From contig CAWULT010000062.1 in NCBI GenBank assembly GCA_963923455.1, positions 1-26,245 on the forward strand: 26,245 bases of DNA, given 5' to 3'. This DNA comes from CAWULT01 sp963923455 (GTDB lineage: Bacteria; Acidobacteriota; Vicinamibacteria; Vicinamibacterales; UBA2999). Every line of letters begins with the position of its first letter. Position 1 is the stretch's first letter. Below are positions 16,372-23,711 of the stretch, one piece after another. The notes under the pieces are model-generated. The model saw nothing but the letters and a program-made list of their open reading frames with translations. It searched no databases and was not told the DNA's origin. A program made the position numbers and the translations under genes.

Positions 16372-16377
16372 ATCATA
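16372..16377 (-). promoter_or_regulatory. Candidate -10 placing transcription start at the ATPase ATG
   Basis: TATGAT on the minus strand matches 5 of 6 -10 consensus bases and ends 6 nt before the A of the ATG at 16365. A start 6-7 nt downstream of a -10 would give a leaderless mRNA. No recognisable -35 precedes it. Confidence 0.4.
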
Positions 16378-16463
16378 CGTGCCGCGCAGGCCCCTCACCG
16401 GTGCCTGGCGCCACGCGCAGGGGCATCCAGGTCGGCGCCGCCTCGGGGTATCGTATGGGGAAC

Positions 16464-16478
16464 GCGCCCTCCGGGCGC
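16464..16478 (+). promoter_or_regulatory. Leader hairpin upstream of purL
   Basis: GCGCCC (16464-16469) and GGGCGC (16473-16478) form a perfect 6-bp stem with a 3-nt loop, 59 nt before the purL ATG. A TATCGT hexamer at 16449-16454 is a weak -10 candidate just before it. I see no purine-riboswitch core. Confidence 0.25.
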
Positions 16479-16537
16479 CGCCGACGTGCCGGCCGTCCAG
16501 GCGGCCGTACGCCGTGCTCCTCCGTGACCGCGACCCC

Positions 16538-19500
16538 ATGCTGACACTGCCCGGCGCCGCCGCGCTCTCTCCCTTCCGTCTGCAACGTCTGTACGCGAGG
16601 CTCGGCGGCGAGGCCGCCGGCATCCGCGGCATCGGCACGCGGTTCGTGCACTTCGCCGACGTCGATGGCACGCTCGACGCGGCGGCCCGGCAGCTGCTCG
16701 AGCGCCTGCTCGAGTACGGGCCGAAGCGCGCGGCCGTCGACGAGCGCGGCACGCTGTTCCTGGTCGTGCCGCGGCCGGGCACGCTGTCGCCGTGGTCGAG
16801 CAAGGCGACCGACATCGTCCACAACGCCGGACTGACGTCGGTGCGCCGCGTCGAGCGGGGCATCGCCTACTGGATCGACGTGGCCGGCGGTGTGGACTCC
16901 GAGGGCCGCGCGGCGATCGCCGCGCACCTGCACGACCGGATGGTCGAGAGCGTGTTGTCCCGGCTCGAGGACGCGGCGCGGCTGTTCCAGCAGGGCGAGG
17001 CCCGTCCCCTGCTGGCCGTCGACGTGCTGGGCGGCGGCAAGGCTGCGCTCGAGCGGGCCAACGTCGAGCGCGGCTTCGCGCTGGCACCCGACGAGATCGA
17101 CTACCTGTGCGCGGCGTTCACGGCGCTCGGGCGCAATCCGACCGACGTCGAGCTGATGATGTTCGCCCAGGCCAACAGCGAGCACTGCCGGCACAAGATC
17201 TTCAACGCGAGCTGGACGGTCGACGGCGCCGAGCAGCCGAAGAGCCTGTTCGGGATGATCCGCAACACGCACGAGCGGGCGGCCGATCCCGCCGTGTTGA
17301 GCGCCTACGCCGACAACGCCGCGGTGATCCGCGGCCACGACGCCCGCCGCTTCTTCCCCGAGCCGGGCACCGGACGCTTCGCGTTCCACCGCGAGCCGGT
17401 GCACATCATGATGAAGGTCGAGACGCACAACCACCCGACGGCCATCGCCCCGTACCCGGGAGCGTCGACCGGCTCGGGCGGCGAGATCCGCGACGAGGGG
17501 GCCGTCGGCTGCGGCGCGCGGCCGAAGGCGGGCCTCGTCGGCTTCAGCGTGTCGCACTTGCGCGTGCCGGGGCTCGAACAGCCGTGGGAGCACGGCTACG
17601 GCAAGCCCGACCGGATCGTCTCGGCGCTGCAGATCATGCTGGATGGCCCGATCGGCGCGGCCGCGTTCAACAACGAATTCGGCCGGCCCGCCATCTGCGG
17701 GTACTTCCGGACGCTCGAGCAGCCCGACGGCGGCCGCATGTGGGGCTACCACAAGCCCATCATGATCGCCGGCGGCCTCGGCAACATCCGCGAGCCCCAC
17801 GTGCACAAGCGCGACATGCCGGCGGGGTCGCTGCTCGTGGTGCTCGGCGGCCCGGCGATGCTGATCGGCCTCGGCGGCGGCGCCGCGTCGTCGATGACGG
17901 CCGGCGCCAGCGACGCCGAGCTCGACTTCGCGTCGGTGCAGCGCGACAACGCCGAGATGGAGCACCGCTGCCAGGAAGTGATCGACCGCTGCTGGCAGCT
18001 CGGCGACCGCAATCCCATCCGCTTCATCCACGACGTCGGCGCCGGCGGCCTGTCGAACGCCCTGCCCGAGCTCGTCAAGGACGGCGGGCGCGGCGCGCGC
18101 ATCGACCTGCGGCGGATTCCCAGCGCCGACGCCGCGCTCTCGCCGCTCGAGATCTGGTGCAACGAGGCACAGGAGCGCTACGTGCTCGCGATCGCGCCCG
18201 AGGACCTCGCGGCCTTCGAGGCCATCTGCCTGCGCGAGCGCTGCCCGTTCGCCGTGGTGGGCGAGGCGCTCGAGGCGCCGACCCTGCACGTCGACGATGG
18301 GTTGCTCGGCGCCCCCCCCGTGGATCTGGGGCTGTCGGTCCTGTTCGGCAAGCCGCCCCGGATGAAGCGGGCGTTCGCGCGGGAGGCGGCGGCCCGCGCA
18401 CCGCTGTCGCTGGCCGGCGTCACCATTGCCGACGCGGCCGCGCGGGTGCTGCGGATGCCGGCCGTGGCGGGCAAGGGCTTCCTGGTCACCATCGGAGACC
18501 GCAGCGTGACGGGCCTGGTGCACCGCGACCAGATGGTGGGGCCGTGGCAGGTGCCCGTGGCCGACGCGGGCGTGACGCTGACGAGCTACGACGCCTACAC
18601 AGGCGAGGCGATGGCGATGGGCGAGCGGACGCCGCTTGCGCTCGTGGACGCGCCGGCCTCGGGCCGGATGGCCGTGGCCGAGGCAATCACCAACATCGCC
18701 TGCGCGCGGATCACGGCGCTCGCCGACGTGAAGCTGTCGGCCAACTGGATGGCCGCGGCGGGCCAGCCCGGGCAGGACCAGGCGCTGTTCGACACGGTCC
18801 GCGCCGTGGGCATGGACGTGTGCCCCGCGCTCGGCCTCGTCATCCCGGTCGGCAAGGACTCGATGTCGATGCACACGCGGTGGACGGACGCGGGCGAGGC
18901 CAGGGCCGTGACGGCGCCGCTGTCGCTCATCGTCTCGGCGTTCGCGCCCGTGCCCGACGTGCGCCAGTCGGTGACCCCGCAGCTCCTGCCCGAGATCGAC
19001 GGCGCGCTCCTGGTCGTGGACCTCGGCGCCGGCCGCAACCGGCTCGGCGGGTCGGCACTGGCGCTGGCGTTCGGGCAGGTGGGCGACACCGTGCCGGACC
19101 TCGACGATCCCGCGCGCCTCGCCGCCTTCTTCGAGGTCGTCCAGGGCTGCCTGCGCGACGGCCTGCTCCTGGCCTATCACGATCGATCGGACGGCGGGCT
19201 CTTCGCCACGCTGGCGGAGATGGCGTTCGCGGGCCACTGCGGGCTCGACGTCGACGTCACGGCGCTCGGCGCGGACCCGCTCGCGGCGCTCTTCAGCGAG
19301 GAACTGGGGGCCGTCGTCCAGGTGCGCGCGGCGGACGTCGCGGCCGTCACGGCGCGCTTCGTGGCGGCCGGCCTCGGCGGCCTCACGCACGCCATCGGCC
19401 GCGCGGTGCCCGGCACGGACCTGCGCATCATCCATGGCGGCGACGAGTGCTACCGGGCCTCGCGCGTCGACCTGCATCGGGCCTGGGCCGAGCTGAGCCA

Positions 19501-20419
19501 CGCGATGCAGAGCCTGCGCGACAACCCGGCCTGCGCGAAGGAGGAGTACGACGCCATCCTCGACGCCGACGCGCCGGGGTTGTCGGCGTCGCTCGCCTAC
19601 GATCCGTCCGACGACGTTGCCGCGCCCTTCGTCAACACGGGCGCGCGGCCGCGCGTCGCGATCCTGCGCGAGCAGGGCGTCAACGGGCAGTACGAGATGG
19701 CGGCGGCGTTCGATCGCGCCGGCTTCGACGCCTACGACGTGCACATGAGCGACGTCCTCGGTGGCCGCGTCGACCTGGCGGGGTTCAAGGGCCTGGCCGC
19801 CTGCGGCGGCTTCTCGTACGGCGACGTGCTCGGTGCCGGCGAGGGCTGGGCCAAGACCATCCTGTTCAACGCGCGCGCCCGCGACCAGTTCGCGGCCTTC
19901 TTCGCCAGGCCGGACACCTTCACGCTCGGCCTGTGCAACGGCTGCCAGATGATCTCGAACCTGCGCGACATCGTGCCTGGCGCGGCGCACTGGCCGCGGT
20001 TCGTCCGCAACGTGTCGGAGCAGTACGAGGCGCGAGTCACGCTGGTACGCATCGAACGCAGCCCGTCGGTGCTGCTGGCCGGCATGCACGGGTCATGGCT
20101 GCCCATCGTCGTCGCGCACGGCGAGGGCCAGGCCGAGTTCCGGGAGGACGCCGCGCTCGGACGCCTCGAGGCGCACGGGGGCGTGGCCTTGCGCTACGTC
20201 GATACGCGCGGACAGGCGACCCAGGCGTTTCCGGCCAATCCGAACGGCTCCACCGCGGCCATCGCCGGGGTGTGTTCCGAGGACGGCCGCGTGACGATTA
20301 CGATGCCGCACCCCGAGCGCGTGTTCCGCACGGTGCAGAACTCCTGGGCGCCTCCGGGCTGGGGCGAGGACGGCGGGTGGATGCGGCTCTTCCGCAACGC
20401 GCGCGTCTGGCTGGGCTGA
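16538..20419 (+). CDS. purL: Phosphoribosylformylglycinamidine synthase, single-chain large form (PurL)
   Basis: A 1293-aa enzyme catalysing the ATP- and glutamine-dependent conversion of FGAR to FGAM in de novo purine synthesis (cytoplasm). It is the fused large form: an N-terminal PurS-like domain (about 1-150), a linker, two AIR-synthase-like halves and a C-terminal class I glutaminase. Seen directly: FAQANSEHCRHKIFNASW (about residue 208), VETHNHPTAIAPYPGASTG, GGGAASSM, and VIPVGKDSMSMHTRW. The glutaminase starts near VAILREQGVNGQYEMAAAF and has the nucleophile in LGLCNGCQM (Cys1133) and PHPERVFR (His1258, Glu1260). These match E. coli Cys1135, His1260 and Glu1262, and the length is almost the same (1295). 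ATG 16538 begins the expected N-terminus (MLTLPGAAALSPFRLQRL). No Shine-Dalgarno is visible. No other pur gene is adjacent. Confidence 0.97.
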   Translation: MLTLPGAAALSPFRLQRLYARLGGEAAGIRGIGTRFVHFADVDGTLDAAARQLLERLLEYGPKRAAVDERGTLFLVVPRPGTLSPWSSKATDIVHNAGLTSVRRVERGIAYWIDVAGGVDSEGRAAIAAHLHDRMVESVLSRLEDAARLFQQGEARPLLAVDVLGGGKAALERANVERGFALAPDEIDYLCAAFTALGRNPTDVELMMFAQANSEHCRHKIFNASWTVDGAEQPKSLFGMIRNTHERAADPAVLSAYADNAAVIRGHDARRFFPEPGTGRFAFHREPVHIMMKVETHNHPTAIAPYPGASTGSGGEIRDEGAVGCGARPKAGLVGFSVSHLRVPGLEQPWEHGYGKPDRIVSALQIMLDGPIGAAAFNNEFGRPAICGYFRTLEQPDGGRMWGYHKPIMIAGGLGNIREPHVHKRDMPAGSLLVVLGGPAMLIGLGGGAASSMTAGASDAELDFASVQRDNAEMEHRCQEVIDRCWQLGDRNPIRFIHDVGAGGLSNALPELVKDGGRGARIDLRRIPSADAALSPLEIWCNEAQERYVLAIAPEDLAAFEAICLRERCPFAVVGEALEAPTLHVDDGLLGAPPVDLGLSVLFGKPPRMKRAFAREAAARAPLSLAGVTIADAAARVLRMPAVAGKGFLVTIGDRSVTGLVHRDQMVGPWQVPVADAGVTLTSYDAYTGEAMAMGERTPLALVDAPASGRMAVAEAITNIACARITALADVKLSANWMAAAGQPGQDQALFDTVRAVGMDVCPALGLVIPVGKDSMSMHTRWTDAGEARAVTAPLSLIVSAFAPVPDVRQSVTPQLLPEIDGALLVVDLGAGRNRLGGSALALAFGQVGDTVPDLDDPARLAAFFEVVQGCLRDGLLLAYHDRSDGGLFATLAEMAFAGHCGLDVDVTALGADPLAALFSEELGAVVQVRAADVAAVTARFVAAGLGGLTHAIGRAVPGTDLRIIHGGDECYRASRVDLHRAWAELSHAMQSLRDNPACAKEEYDAILDADAPGLSASLAYDPSDDVAAPFVNTGARPRVAILREQGVNGQYEMAAAFDRAGFDAYDVHMSDVLGGRVDLAGFKGLAACGGFSYGDVLGAGEGWAKTILFNARARDQFAAFFARPDTFTLGLCNGCQMISNLRDIVPGAAHWPRFVRNVSEQYEARVTLVRIERSPSVLLAGMHGSWLPIVVAHGEGQAEFREDAALGRLEAHGGVALRYVDTRGQATQAFPANPNGSTAAIAGVCSEDGRVTITMPHPERVFRTVQNSWAPPGWGEDGGWMRLFRNARVWLG

Positions 20420-20430
20420 CGCGCCGTCAG
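20416..20430. terminator. Hairpin containing the stop codons of purL and the convergent methyltransferase
   Basis: CTGACG (20416-20421) pairs with CGTCAG (20425-20430) over a 3-nt loop. The purL TGA is 20417-20419 and the minus-strand stop is 20429-20427, so both stops lie at mirror positions in the stem. The two genes are only 7 bases apart. Confidence 0.45.
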
Positions 20431-21251
20431 GCGCGCGGCCGTGTGCCCGACGCCACGACGAACTCGCCGGGCACGGCGTACTGGTTGCCGTGGCGCCAGG
20501 GCTCGATCGACGCAAGATATTCCGCGTGCGCCTCGTCGCGCGTCCGCGCGTCGAAGCGCGAGTAGGCGAGCGCGACCGGACCGCCGGCGAACGCGGCGCC
20601 GCACGCCCCGTCCGGCGAGTCGTACTCGAGGGTCGTCGACAGCCGGTCCGTGCCCACCTCGACCAGGCCGGCCTCGCGCATGGCGACCTCGAGCGCGGGC
20701 CCCGTGCCCAGCTGAAAGAACATCGGGCACACCTCCGATTGCACCCGCGCGTCGACGATCGGGAAGATCTCGGCCCACCCGCAGCGGTTGCGGGCGCCCC
20801 AGACCGCGGCCACCACCGTGCCGCCCGGCCGCACCACGCGGCACATCTCGCGCAGCGCCGCCACCGGGTCGGGGAAGTACATCAGCCCCAGCGCACAGAG
20901 GGCGGCGTCGAACGCGCCGTCCGGCACGTCGAGCGACTCGGCGTCCATGCGGGCCGCCGAGACCTGTGCCAGGCCGAGGCGCGCGGCTTCGGTCCGCACG
21001 TGGGCGACCATCGCCTCCGAGATGTCCGTCGCGACGACGGCGCCCGCCGGGCCCACGGCGTCGGCCGCGGGGAAGGACACGAGCCCGGTGCCCGCCGCCA
21101 CGTCGATGACGCGCTGGCCTGGCTGGAGGTTCGCGCGGGCCAGCAGGCACCGTTGCGCCGGCAGGAGCTGGGCCTGCCAATGCTGCTCGTAGACGGGCGC
21201 GGCCTTGTCCCAGCCGTACCGCTGGACGCGCCGCTGCAGCCGCGGGTCCAC
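20427..21251 (-). CDS. Class I SAM-dependent methyltransferase (UbiE/Methyltransf_11 type)
   Basis: A 274-aa cytoplasmic methyltransferase. The SAM-binding core shows motif I VIDVAAGTGLVSFPAA (about residues 46-61), motif II acidic end VATDIS, then ARMDAESLDVPDGAFDAALCALGLMYFPD and the post-motif LREMCRVVRPGGTVVAAVWG. These are typical of the UbiE/COQ5-like small-molecule group. Substrate unknown. I chose GTG 21251 because it follows the TGA of the decayed OsmC gene by 2 nt and has GGGGAGG about 8 nt upstream. A longer frame running up to ATG 21497 is an artefact: its extra 82 residues read the OsmC remnant, first in the right frame and then in the wrong one. It is the last gene of the minus-strand operon headed by the MddA-like gene. 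Confidence 0.85.
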   Translation of the reverse strand: MDPRLQRRVQRYGWDKAAPVYEQHWQAQLLPAQRCLLARANLQPGQRVIDVAAGTGLVSFPAADAVGPAGAVVATDISEAMVAHVRTEAARLGLAQVSAARMDAESLDVPDGAFDAALCALGLMYFPDPVAALREMCRVVRPGGTVVAAVWGARNRCGWAEIFPIVDARVQSEVCPMFFQLGTGPALEVAMREAGLVEVGTDRLSTTLEYDSPDGACGAAFAGGPVALAYSRFDARTRDEAHAEYLASIEPWRHGNQYAVPGEFVVASGTRPRA

Positions 21252-21253
21252 GG

Positions 21254-21497
21254 TCAGGCCCTCCCCGCGGTGACGTGGACCGTGCGGCGCACGTCGTGCG
21301 CGCGGGCGAACACGTCGCGATACGGGCTGTAGCGGTCCGCCGTGTCGATCAGGCGGCGCACGGTCTCCTCGGGCGCGGGGCTCGACACCGGGCTTCAGCC
21401 TCACGTGGGTGCGAGCCGTCTTCTGCCCGATCGACGGCTTGAGCGTGACGGCCCTCACGTTGCGCTCGATGGCGGTGCGGATCTGCGACGTGTCCAT
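21254..21497 (-). pseudogene. OsmC-family protein remnant with internal deletion and frame change
   Basis: ATG 21497 (AGAGGTGAGAG ending 6 nt upstream) opens an OsmC-like N-terminus, MDTSQIRTAIERNVRAVTL, continuing to RTHVRLKPG (about 37 residues). In the next frame the OsmC C-terminus follows at once: PEETVRRLIDTADRYSPYRD, VFARAHDVRRTVHV, ending at TGA 21256-21254. Family members of this type are about 160-180 aa. The roughly 85-95 residues between these ends, holding the redox cysteines and dimer core, are missing, and the junction is out of frame. OsmC proteins reduce organic hydroperoxides through cysteine pairs; this copy cannot. The ribosome binding site and operon position are preserved, with the next gene starting 2 nt after its stop. 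A single deletion is the simplest explanation; an assembly error collapsing sequence is possible but would need to hit exactly here. Confidence 0.82.
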
Positions 21498-21506
21498 GGC
21501 GGTCTC

Positions 21507-22331
21507 TCACCTCTGCCGCGGCGGCGTGCCGTGACAGTCAATCTTCCCCGCTCGGCCCACCCCGAATCCATGCCCCAGCGTCTCGAAGTCGTGCCCGGCG
21601 GTCCGTCGCGCGGGTGCGGGGAGCCCGGCCGTGGCCCGCTCGGTGGCCGGGCGCTCCATCCGGACCTGGACGGCCGCGAAGAGGCCCCGCCGCGGCAGCC
21701 ATACGTCGCCGAGGGCCGGCTGCGTGGCGAGCGGCGCGGTGGGGCCGAGGTCTCGCCCGTCCAGCTGGGCCCGGCTGCGGGCGATCCACCAGATCGCCCG
21801 CGGGCTCGCGACGAAGCGGTGGCCGTTGGGTGTGCGGCCCGTCAGGTTGATCCGGCCCGCGCGCAGGACCGCTCCGGCCGTGGCCGCCATCGCACGCAGC
21901 AGGGCCGGTGAGCGCCACGCGGCCTCGGGCAGGATCGAGGCCAGGCCGTTGAGCCATCGCGTCCGCAGTGACGCGCCCAGGGTCAGCGACCAGTCGAGGA
22001 CGTCGCCGACCGCCACCCGGAGTGCCCAGGGCGTCGGCCAGGTCACCTCGATCGGGGTGACGACGTTCCGTGACACCTCGCCGCCGAAGTACCGCGCGCA
22101 CGACCGTTCGGGCGCGGCGGTCGAATAGAAGGTCCAGCGCCCCGCCGGGTCGCGGTGCCAGACCGTCGTGTATCCGGTACCGAGCGACGACGCGTGGAAC
22201 CGGCGCAACGCCAGGACGTGCCCCGACGCAAACGGCAGGCCCAGCACCGCATACCCGGAGAACCGGTCACCGGGCCCGCCTGGCAGCCGAGGGTCGCGTT
22301 CGAGGTCGCCGACGAGTGCACCCGGGTTCAT
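21507..22331 (-). CDS. Conserved hypothetical protein, 274 aa, in the mddA-like operon
   Basis: A family I do not recognise by name. The N-terminal about 100 residues are rich in Trp, Tyr, Arg and His with alternating strands (YAVLGLPFASGHVLALRRF, YTTVWHRDPAGRWTFYSTAA, then SCARYFGG), which looks like a beta-barrel-like ligand-binding fold. The middle (VTWPTPWALRV, LDWSLTLGAS) continues this. After a helical stretch (LLRAMAATAGAVLRAG) comes NLTGRTPNGHRFVASPRAIWWI. There is no signal peptide. The start ATG 22331 overlaps the stop of the DUF454 gene as ATGA, so it is translationally coupled. Its stop sits inside the ribosome binding site of the OsmC remnant. Its function may be guessed only from the operon (small-molecule methylation, membrane proteins). 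Confidence 0.75.
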   Translation of the reverse strand: MNPGALVGDLERDPRLPGGPGDRFSGYAVLGLPFASGHVLALRRFHASSLGTGYTTVWHRDPAGRWTFYSTAAPERSCARYFGGEVSRNVVTPIEVTWPTPWALRVAVGDVLDWSLTLGASLRTRWLNGLASILPEAAWRSPALLRAMAATAGAVLRAGRINLTGRTPNGHRFVASPRAIWWIARSRAQLDGRDLGPTAPLATQPALGDVWLPRRGLFAAVQVRMERPATERATAGLPAPARRTAGHDFETLGHGFGVGRAGKIDCHGTPPRQR

Positions 22332-22759
22332 CGTGGTCCCGTCTGCTGGACATGCGCGGCCTGGCCGGCGACGGTGGGCACCCACCACCGGATGGCGACC
22401 GTGCCGATGCCTCCGAGCCCCAGCGTGACGAAGGATGCCGCCGGCCGCACGGGCAGCAGGATCGCCGCGGAGGTCAGCACGGAGGTCCACATCGCGAGCA
22501 GCGCCGCCTGCTTCGCCGATGGAGAGAGGCCGCCCTCCGCGAGGTAGGGCCGCAACGACCCTCCCAGCCGCGGGTGGGCGCGAAGCCACTCGGCGACCGC
22601 CGGGGAGCTGCGCGAGAAGCAGAAGAACGCGGTGAGGACGAAGACGGTGGTCGGCAGGCCGGGAACGAACACCCCGGCCGTGCCCAGTCCGGCCGCGGCC
22701 CAGCCGGTCGCCGCGTAGGCGATCCGGGCCGGGCCGCGTGCGATGCGTGGGGCGGACAT
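22328..22759 (-). CDS. DUF454 (YbaN) family inner-membrane protein
   Basis: A 143-aa membrane protein with the DUF454 signature FVPGLPTTVFVLTAFFCFSRSSP (quoted here as VPGLPTTVFV and AFFCFSRSSP, about residues 27-52), followed by WLRAHPRLGGSLRPYL. Two hydrophobic C-terminal segments (about residues 88-102 and 107-122) complete about four helices. The family has no established biochemical role. GGGGGAG lies 8 nt before ATG 22759. It begins 18 nt after the MddA-like gene and couples by ATGA overlap to the next gene, so the three are surely one transcript. Confidence 0.9.
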   Translation of the reverse strand: MSAPRIARGPARIAYAATGWAAAGLGTAGVFVPGLPTTVFVLTAFFCFSRSSPAVAEWLRAHPRLGGSLRPYLAEGGLSPSAKQAALLAMWTSVLTSAAILLPVRPAASFVTLGLGGIGTVAIRWWVPTVAGQAAHVQQTGPR

Positions 22760-22777
22760 GTGCGCGTCTCCCCCGGC

Positions 22778-23542
22778 TCACGCCCGCGCCGGCCGTGGCT
22801 CGTCGACCGTCACCACCCGGCGCGGCCAGCCCGGCACGAGCATCGGCACCTGCCGGCGATAGGCGGCGTACTCCCGGTGGGCGTCGACGAGGTCGCCCTC
22901 TTCGAGCTGGATGGCGACCAGGATGTAGGCCGTGGTCACGGCGGCGAACAGCAGGTGCGTGACGGTCATCGTCGGGGCGCACCAGAACGCGAGCAGCCAG
23001 CCGACGTACAGCGGGTGCCGCACGACCCGGTAGAGCAGCGGCGTCACGAAGGTCAGCGGCTGCTGTGGCAGGCCGCGGAAGTGCCGCCAGACCTGGCGCA
23101 GGCCGAACAGGTCGAAGTGATTGATCACGAACGTCGTCACCAGCACGAGCAGCCAGCCGGCGCCGAAGCCGCCGTAGAGCAGCGCGCGCCCGGTCGACGA
23201 CTGCACGTCCCACACGACGCCGCCGAGGGGGCGCCACTGCCAGAAGAGCAGCTGCAGCGCGAGGCTGCTCGCCAGCACGTACGTGCTGCGCTCGGCGGCC
23301 GCCGGCACCGCCCGGGTCAGCCACGCCTTGAAGGCCGGGCGGGCCATCACGCTGTGCTGCACCGCGAACAGCGTCAGCAGGCCGAGGTCGACCAGCAGCG
23401 CCGTGGCCAGCGGGCCGGTCGGCCCCGAGTCGAGCGACTTCGGCACGACGATGTTGCCGAGGAAGCCGACCGCGTAGAGGAAAGTCAGGAAGAACGCCGC
23501 GTAGCTGCCGACCCCGTAGACGAGCGTCAGGATTCGAGTCAT
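22778..23542 (-). CDS. mddA: MddA-like methanethiol S-methyltransferase (NnrU/isoprenylcysteine methyltransferase superfamily)
   Basis: A 254-aa polytopic membrane protein. The stretches LFAVQHSVMARPAFKAWLTR, ERSTYVLASSLALQLLFWQW, NHFDLFGLRQVW, YRVVRHPLYVGWLLAFW and IQLEEGDLVDAH match the MddA group, which methylates methanethiol with SAM to give dimethyl sulfide. The RHPxYxG and C-terminal E-E motifs are the SAM-binding marks of the wider isoprenylcysteine methyltransferase superfamily. ATG 23542 follows AAGGAG by 8 nt. It is first of five minus-strand reading frames with gaps of 18 nt or less, and shares a 169-base intergenic region with a divergent AraC-type regulator. Assignment to MddA rather than a generic NnrU-like protein is from recalled family sequence. 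Confidence 0.75.
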   Translation of the reverse strand: MTRILTLVYGVGSYAAFFLTFLYAVGFLGNIVVPKSLDSGPTGPLATALLVDLGLLTLFAVQHSVMARPAFKAWLTRAVPAAAERSTYVLASSLALQLLFWQWRPLGGVVWDVQSSTGRALLYGGFGAGWLLVLVTTFVINHFDLFGLRQVWRHFRGLPQQPLTFVTPLLYRVVRHPLYVGWLLAFWCAPTMTVTHLLFAAVTTAYILVAIQLEEGDLVDAHREYAAYRRQVPMLVPGWPRRVVTVDEPRPARA

Positions 23543-23641
23543 CTGTCTGCTCCTTGTGTGCGCGCGTGCACCAGGCGTCGCGCTCGGGAGCCATTGTCGG
23601 GAGGCGGGCGCAGGGCGGCCATGCCCGCAACGCCGGACTTC

Positions 23642-23700
23642 TTGCCCGATCGACGGGCGGCGCTAGAATGCTTTGCCCGGACGCCGCCGGACTTTGCCGG
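23642..23700. promoter_or_regulatory. Promoter of the AraC-type gene with three phased TTGCC(C/G)G boxes
   Basis: TTGCCC (23642-23647) and TAGAAT (23664-23669) with a 16-nt spacer form a good promoter for the plus-strand regulator. The heptamer TTGCCCG occurs at 23642-23648 (over the -35) and 23673-23679 (just after the -10). TTGCCGG at 23694-23700 overlaps the ribosome binding site. Box starts are 31 and 21 bases apart, three and two helical turns. A 10-bp direct repeat CGCCGGACTT also occurs at 23631-23640 and 23685-23694. Confidence 0.5.
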
Positions 23701-23711
23701 GAGGCCTGCAG

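Noticed and set aside
16441..16537. Purine riboswitch upstream of purL
   Set aside because: Only a short GC hairpin is present. The conserved three-way junction and loop sequences of purine riboswitches are not visible.
16373..20089. 1238-codon minus-strand frame opposite purL
   Set aside because: A low-complexity Arg/Ala/Val/His composition and full antisense overlap with an unmistakable PurL make it a shadow frame.
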